Shown here one piece after another: positions 5,742 to 8,705 of a stretch of DNA of 8,705 nucleotides. Both the position numbers and the translations under genes were made by a program. Position 1 is the stretch's first letter. Each line of letters opens with the position of its first letter. This DNA comes from JALZDI01 sp036259355 (lineage in GTDB: Bacteria > Actinomycetota > Actinomycetes > Propionibacteriales > Nocardioidaceae). The stretch is from NCBI GenBank assembly GCA_036259355.1, contig DATABY010000012.1, positions 1 through 8,705 on the forward strand, read 5' to 3'. Under the pieces are notes generated by a model. It saw only the letters and a program-made list of their open reading frames with translations. It ran no database searches and had not been told where the DNA came from.

Positions 5742-5761
5742 CGTCGATGCCGCCATCGACG
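5742..5761. repeat. Perfect 8-bp inverted repeat with 4-base spacer upstream of the symporter gene
   Basis: CGTCGATG (5742-5749), CCGC, CATCGACG (5754-5761): an exact 8-bp dyad in 20 bases. It ends 12 bases before a possible -10 hexamer TATGTT (5774-5779), so it covers the place of the -35 element, and lies 56 bases before the symporter start. That suits an operator for a dimeric regulator of the symporter; as RNA it could equally be a second terminator in tandem with 5680-5711. No clear -35 hexamer is visible, so the promoter itself is uncertain. Confidence 0.45.
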
Positions 5762-5816
5762 CCTCGACTCGGGTATGTTGCTCATGCAGTAACCGAACGT
5801 CGGGAGCTGATCCACG

Positions 5817-7382
5817 GTGAGTACCCAGTTCACACGGGGCAAGACCTACCGCACGCTCGACGAGCAGCGTGAACGGCTGACACCGGCCGAGGAGCGCTTC
5901 GAACGCAACCGCCGCACCGTCGGGCTCTTCCTCGGGCCGCTGGCCGCACTGGTCGTCCTGCTGCTGCCCATGGAGATCGACCGCGCGCAGCAGAACCTCG
6001 CCGCCATCATGGTCTTCACGATCATCTTCTGGCTCACCGAGGCGATCCCGATCCCGGTCACGGCCATCGTGGCGATGGCCCTGTGCGTGCTGCTGGGAGT
6101 GGCTCCGGTCGACGACGTCTTCGCCACCTTCGGGGACTCCACGCTGTTCGTGTTCATCGGCGCGTTCATCATCGCCGAGGCGATGACCACGCACGGCCTG
6201 GACAGACGGTTCGCGTTCCGCGTTCTGTCGCTGCCGGGCGTGAGCCGATCGACGTACGGGGTCATCATCGCCTTCGGTGCGATCGGCGCCGCCGTCAGCG
6301 CGTTCATCTCCAACACCGCGTCAACGGCGATGCTGCTGCCCATCGGGCTCGGCATGATGGGGGCGCTGTCCGGACTCATCACCAGCGAAACCGGCGAGTC
6401 CGACCCGACGCGACTGCGGTTCGGTACCTGCCTGATGCTGATGATCGCCTACGGCGCCAGCGTCGGCGGCCTCATCACGCCGATCGGCAGCCCGCCGAAC
6501 CTGATCGGTATCGAGCTCATCGAGCAGCAGACCGACACCACGATCACCTTCTTCGAGTGGGTCGTCACCGCGCTGCCCATCGTGCTGGTGATGTTCGCGG
6601 CGCTGTGCGTCGTACTGCTCCTGCTGAACAAGCCCGAGATCCGGCGCATCCCCGGCGCCACCGAGTACGTCCACGAGGAGCGCCGCAAGCTCGGCGCGAT
6701 GACGCCCGGTGGCCGCAACACGCTCCTGGTGTTCGCGCTCGCGGTGACGTTCTGGATCCTTCCCGGTGTGCTTGCGCTGGTCCTCGGTGACGAGTCGGAC
6801 CTCTATACCGCGGTGAGCGAGCGGCTCGACACCGGTGTCGTCGCGATCGCGGCCGCCGCCCTGCTCTTCCTGCTGCCCACCAACTGGCGGGAGCGCAAGT
6901 TCACGCTCAGCTGGAACGAGGCCGTCAACATCGACTGGGGCACCATCCTGCTGTTCGGCGGCGGCATCGTGCTGGGTTCGCTGCTCTCGGACACCGGCTT
7001 GGCCGAGACACTGGGTCAAGGGCTGGTCGACGGGCTCGGCGTGTCCAGCCTGGTCGCGATCACCGTGGTGTCGGTGATCATCGCCGTGCTCATCTCCGAG
7101 ACCACATCGAACACCGCAAGCGCCGCCGTGGTGGTGCCCATCGTGATCCCGATCGCGGTCGCGGCGGGAGTCAGCCCGGTCATCCCCGCACTGGCTGCGA
7201 CGTTCGGGGCGTCGTACGGCTTCATGCTGCCGGTGTCGACGCCGCCCAACGCCATCGTCTACGGATCTGGGCTGATCCCGATCACGAAGATGGTCCGCTC
7301 TGGCGTCGTGTTCGACATCATCGGCATCGTGCTGGTGGTCATCGGCGTCTCGCTCATGGCGCAGCTGGTCGGGCTGGCGTAG
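5817..7382 (+). CDS. DASS/SLC13 family anion or dicarboxylate:sodium symporter
   Basis: 521 residues from the GTG at 5817; GGGAG lies 10 bases upstream, slightly long spacing, and no better start is seen (a nearby upstream ATG meets a stop two codons later). A charged cytoplasmic N-terminus of about 33 residues precedes about eleven hydrophobic segments. Both inverted-repeat halves of the family carry their substrate and sodium motifs: SNTAST (165-170) with GSPPN (224-228), and TSNTAS (430-435) with STPPN (474-478). Residues 465-481 (ASYGFMLPVSTPPNAIV) fit the sodium:sulfate symporter signature. The family couples Na+ entry to uptake of succinate-like dicarboxylates, citrate or sulfate; the paired SNT motifs are those of VcINDY, which binds succinate, so a C4-dicarboxylate is the likelier substrate, but this cannot be decided here. 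It follows the glycosyltransferase after a 169-base spacer with hairpins, so it is probably transcribed separately. Only 27 bases separate its stop from that of the convergent MFS gene. Confidence 0.95.
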   Translation: MSTQFTRGKTYRTLDEQRERLTPAEERFERNRRTVGLFLGPLAALVVLLLPMEIDRAQQNLAAIMVFTIIFWLTEAIPIPVTAIVAMALCVLLGVAPVDDVFATFGDSTLFVFIGAFIIAEAMTTHGLDRRFAFRVLSLPGVSRSTYGVIIAFGAIGAAVSAFISNTASTAMLLPIGLGMMGALSGLITSETGESDPTRLRFGTCLMLMIAYGASVGGLITPIGSPPNLIGIELIEQQTDTTITFFEWVVTALPIVLVMFAALCVVLLLLNKPEIRRIPGATEYVHEERRKLGAMTPGGRNTLLVFALAVTFWILPGVLALVLGDESDLYTAVSERLDTGVVAIAAAALLFLLPTNWRERKFTLSWNEAVNIDWGTILLFGGGIVLGSLLSDTGLAETLGQGLVDGLGVSSLVAITVVSVIIAVLISETTSNTASAAVVVPIVIPIAVAAGVSPVIPALAATFGASYGFMLPVSTPPNAIVYGSGLIPITKMVRSGVVFDIIGIVLVVIGVSLMAQLVGLA

Positions 7383-7409
7383 GCCTCCGATCGTTCCGCC
7401 GCGGTGCTG

Positions 7410-8705
7410 TCACGCACTGCGCCCGAGCCGCACGGCGACCGCGGTGGCCACCGACAGGATCGCGAGCACGCAGCCGACCAGCCAGCCCCAGCCGGCGTAC
7501 TCGAACGGCAGCCCCAGCGCCCAGCCGAGCACACTCGAGCCGGTGTAGTAGGCCAGGAGGTACAGCGCAGAGGCATGAGCGCGCGCATGGGTGGCGCGCT
7601 TGGCCACCCATCCGCTCGCCGTGGCGTGAACAGCGAAGAATCCCGTCGTCGCGACGACAAGCCCCGACAGCACGACCGGGAAGGGTGTTGGCAGTGTCAG
7701 GGCCACGCCGGCGCAGAAGACCGCCAGACCGCCGAGCAAGACGCGGCGCCGTCCCCACGCGTCGGCGAGCCGCCCGGCCACCGCCGAGCTGGCGGAGCCG
7801 GCGACGTAGCTGAGATAGACCAGGCCGACCACGGCGGGACGGACGTCATAGGGCGGCGCGACGAGCCGGAAGCCCACGTAGTTGTACAGCGCGACGAAGG
7901 ACCCCATACAGCAGAAGGCCAGCACGTACAGGCCTCGCAGCCGTGGGTCGGCGAGGTGGCGGCCAGAGACAGTGACCAGCAGCCGCAGCGGAACACTGTG
8001 GGTGTGCTCGCGGCGCCCGGGTTGGCGGTCGCGGGCCGGCATGGTGCGGTAGAGCGCCAGCGTCACCAGCAGGGTTCCCGCGGCCAGGCTGGCGACGCCG
8101 ATCCGCCAGCCGGCAAGATCGGCGACCACGCTGGGAACGAGTCGGCCGGCCAGCCCTCCGATCGCGTTGCCCGCGACGTAGGAGCCCACGGCCTGACCGA
8201 GCGCGGCAGGGTCGACCCGCTCGCCGAGGTAGGCGATCGCGACGGCGGGGACGCCGGCGAGCGCGAGGCCCTGGAGAGCGCGCAGGAGCACCAGCACGGA
8301 CAGCGTCGGAGCGAGCGCCGCGCCCAGCCCGAGCACTCCGGCGACGACCAGCGAAATGACCATGACCCGTGCCCGGCCCCACCGTTCTGACAAGGCCGAG
8401 AGGGGAAGGATGGCCAGGGCGAGCGCCCCCGTGGCCGACGAGACGGTGAGACCCGTCTGCGAGGACGAGGCGTCGTACTCCTCGGCGATGAGCGGAAGCA
8501 GCGCCTGTGTCGCGTAGAGCAGCGCGAAGGTCGCGAGACCGGCGAGGAACATCGCGAGCGTCACCCGACGGTACGCCGCGGTACCGGGGACGATGCGCCC
8601 CTGGGTCACGACGCCGGCCGCCGGTGCGACCCGGCTGCGGGGGGCACCCTCAAGCCGTCGGGATCCATCCGGTGAGTCTCCCGCGGGCGTGCGCCTGCGG
8701 GGCAC
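7410..8705 (-). CDS. Major facilitator superfamily transporter, YnfM/AraJ-like (5' end uncertain at window edge)
   Basis: 431 codons are open from the window edge (a GTG occupies 8705-8703) to the TGA at 7412-7410. The transporter part begins near residue 46 with FLAGLATFALLYATQALLP and shows about twelve hydrophobic segments in two halves. MFS motif A is present in both: LSERWGRARVM (about 105-115, between TM2 and TM3, first Gly replaced by Ser) and GRLADAWGRRRVLL in the second half. A long loop rich in Arg and His (PARDRQPGRREHTHS) separates the halves. The overall look is that of the proton-driven drug/sugar efflux permeases of the YnfM/AraJ type; substrate unknown. The true start is not settled: GTG at the edge, GTG at 8609 and GTG at 8564 all lack a clear ribosome binding site in view, and a start outside the window is possible. 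It is convergent with the symporter gene and shares no evident function with it. Confidence 0.92.
   Translation of the reverse strand: MPRRRTPAGDSPDGSRRLEGAPRSRVAPAAGVVTQGRIVPGTAAYRRVTLAMFLAGLATFALLYATQALLPLIAEEYDASSSQTGLTVSSATGALALAILPLSALSERWGRARVMVISLVVAGVLGLGAALAPTLSVLVLLRALQGLALAGVPAVAIAYLGERVDPAALGQAVGSYVAGNAIGGLAGRLVPSVVADLAGWRIGVASLAAGTLLVTLALYRTMPARDRQPGRREHTHSVPLRLLVTVSGRHLADPRLRGLYVLAFCCMGSFVALYNYVGFRLVAPPYDVRPAVVGLVYLSYVAGSASSAVAGRLADAWGRRRVLLGGLAVFCAGVALTLPTPFPVVLSGLVVATTGFFAVHATASGWVAKRATHARAHASALYLLAYYTGSSVLGWALGLPFEYAGWGWLVGCVLAILSVATAVAVRLGRSA

Noticed and set aside
7399..7444. CCGCGGT/ACCGCGG inverted repeat as terminator between the symporter and MFS genes
   Set aside because: The 32-base loop and location mostly inside the MFS coding end make it no better than chance in such GC-rich sequence; no other hairpin stands out in the 27-base gap.
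7404..8390. 328-codon open frame on the plus strand opposite the MFS gene
   Set aside because: Low-complexity polar translation with no motifs, while the minus strand gives clear TM helices and MFS motif A twice.
1..8705. Mobile elements, CRISPR arrays, RNA genes
   Set aside because: I saw no regularly spaced repeats, no transposase or integrase motifs, no terminal repeats and no tRNA-like or rRNA-like stretches on reading the window.

Overview
The window reads as a chromosomal segment of a high-GC Gram-positive bacterium (an actinobacterium). Every convincing reading frame has strongly G/C-biased third codon positions, several starts are GTG, ribosome binding sites are GGGGG/GGGAG-like, and the protein types are typical of that group (NhaA fused to a DsbA domain, SpoIIE-type phosphatase, PilZ-tailed cellulose-synthase-like enzyme). 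The genus cannot be fixed from sequence alone. I see no tRNA, rRNA, CRISPR array, insertion sequence or phage gene.

Layout. (1) 1-1021 (+): the 3' part of a Na+/H+ antiporter NhaA carrying a C-terminal DsbA/thioredoxin-fold domain; its N-terminus lies outside the window. (2) 1113-2543 (-): a two-TM membrane protein with an extracytoplasmic helical sensor and a cytoplasmic SpoIIE/PP2C phosphatase, convergent with the first gene. (3) 2544-2878: a divergent intergenic region with promoter-like sequences and several small inverted repeats. (4) 2879-3184 (+): a small secreted basic protein with two cysteines. (5) 3213-3470 (-): a small coiled-coil protein of unknown function. (6) 3626-5647 (+): a BcsA-like family 2 glycosyltransferase with a complete catalytic motif set, a gating-loop motif and a C-terminal PilZ (c-di-GMP) domain. 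(7) 5648-5816: a 169-base spacer with two perfect 8-bp inverted repeats. (8) 5817-7382 (+): a DASS/SLC13 anion or dicarboxylate:sodium symporter. (9) 7410-8705 (-): an MFS transporter running to the window edge, convergent with the symporter.

How the genes relate. Most neighbours are convergent or divergent, so this is mainly a row of single-gene units rather than one operon; only the glycosyltransferase and the symporter are co-directional, and they are separated by hairpins. The common theme is the cell envelope: ion and anion transport, a membrane-bound signalling phosphatase, a secreted small protein and a c-di-GMP-responsive polysaccharide synthase. I found no clear new multi-gene system. 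The points most worth a second look are the synthase without any visible accessory (bcsB-, cellulase-like) gene, the NhaA-DsbA fusion, the small secreted protein that resembles BamE/BLIP-like folds in its motif layout, and the paired perfect hairpins in the synthase-symporter spacer.
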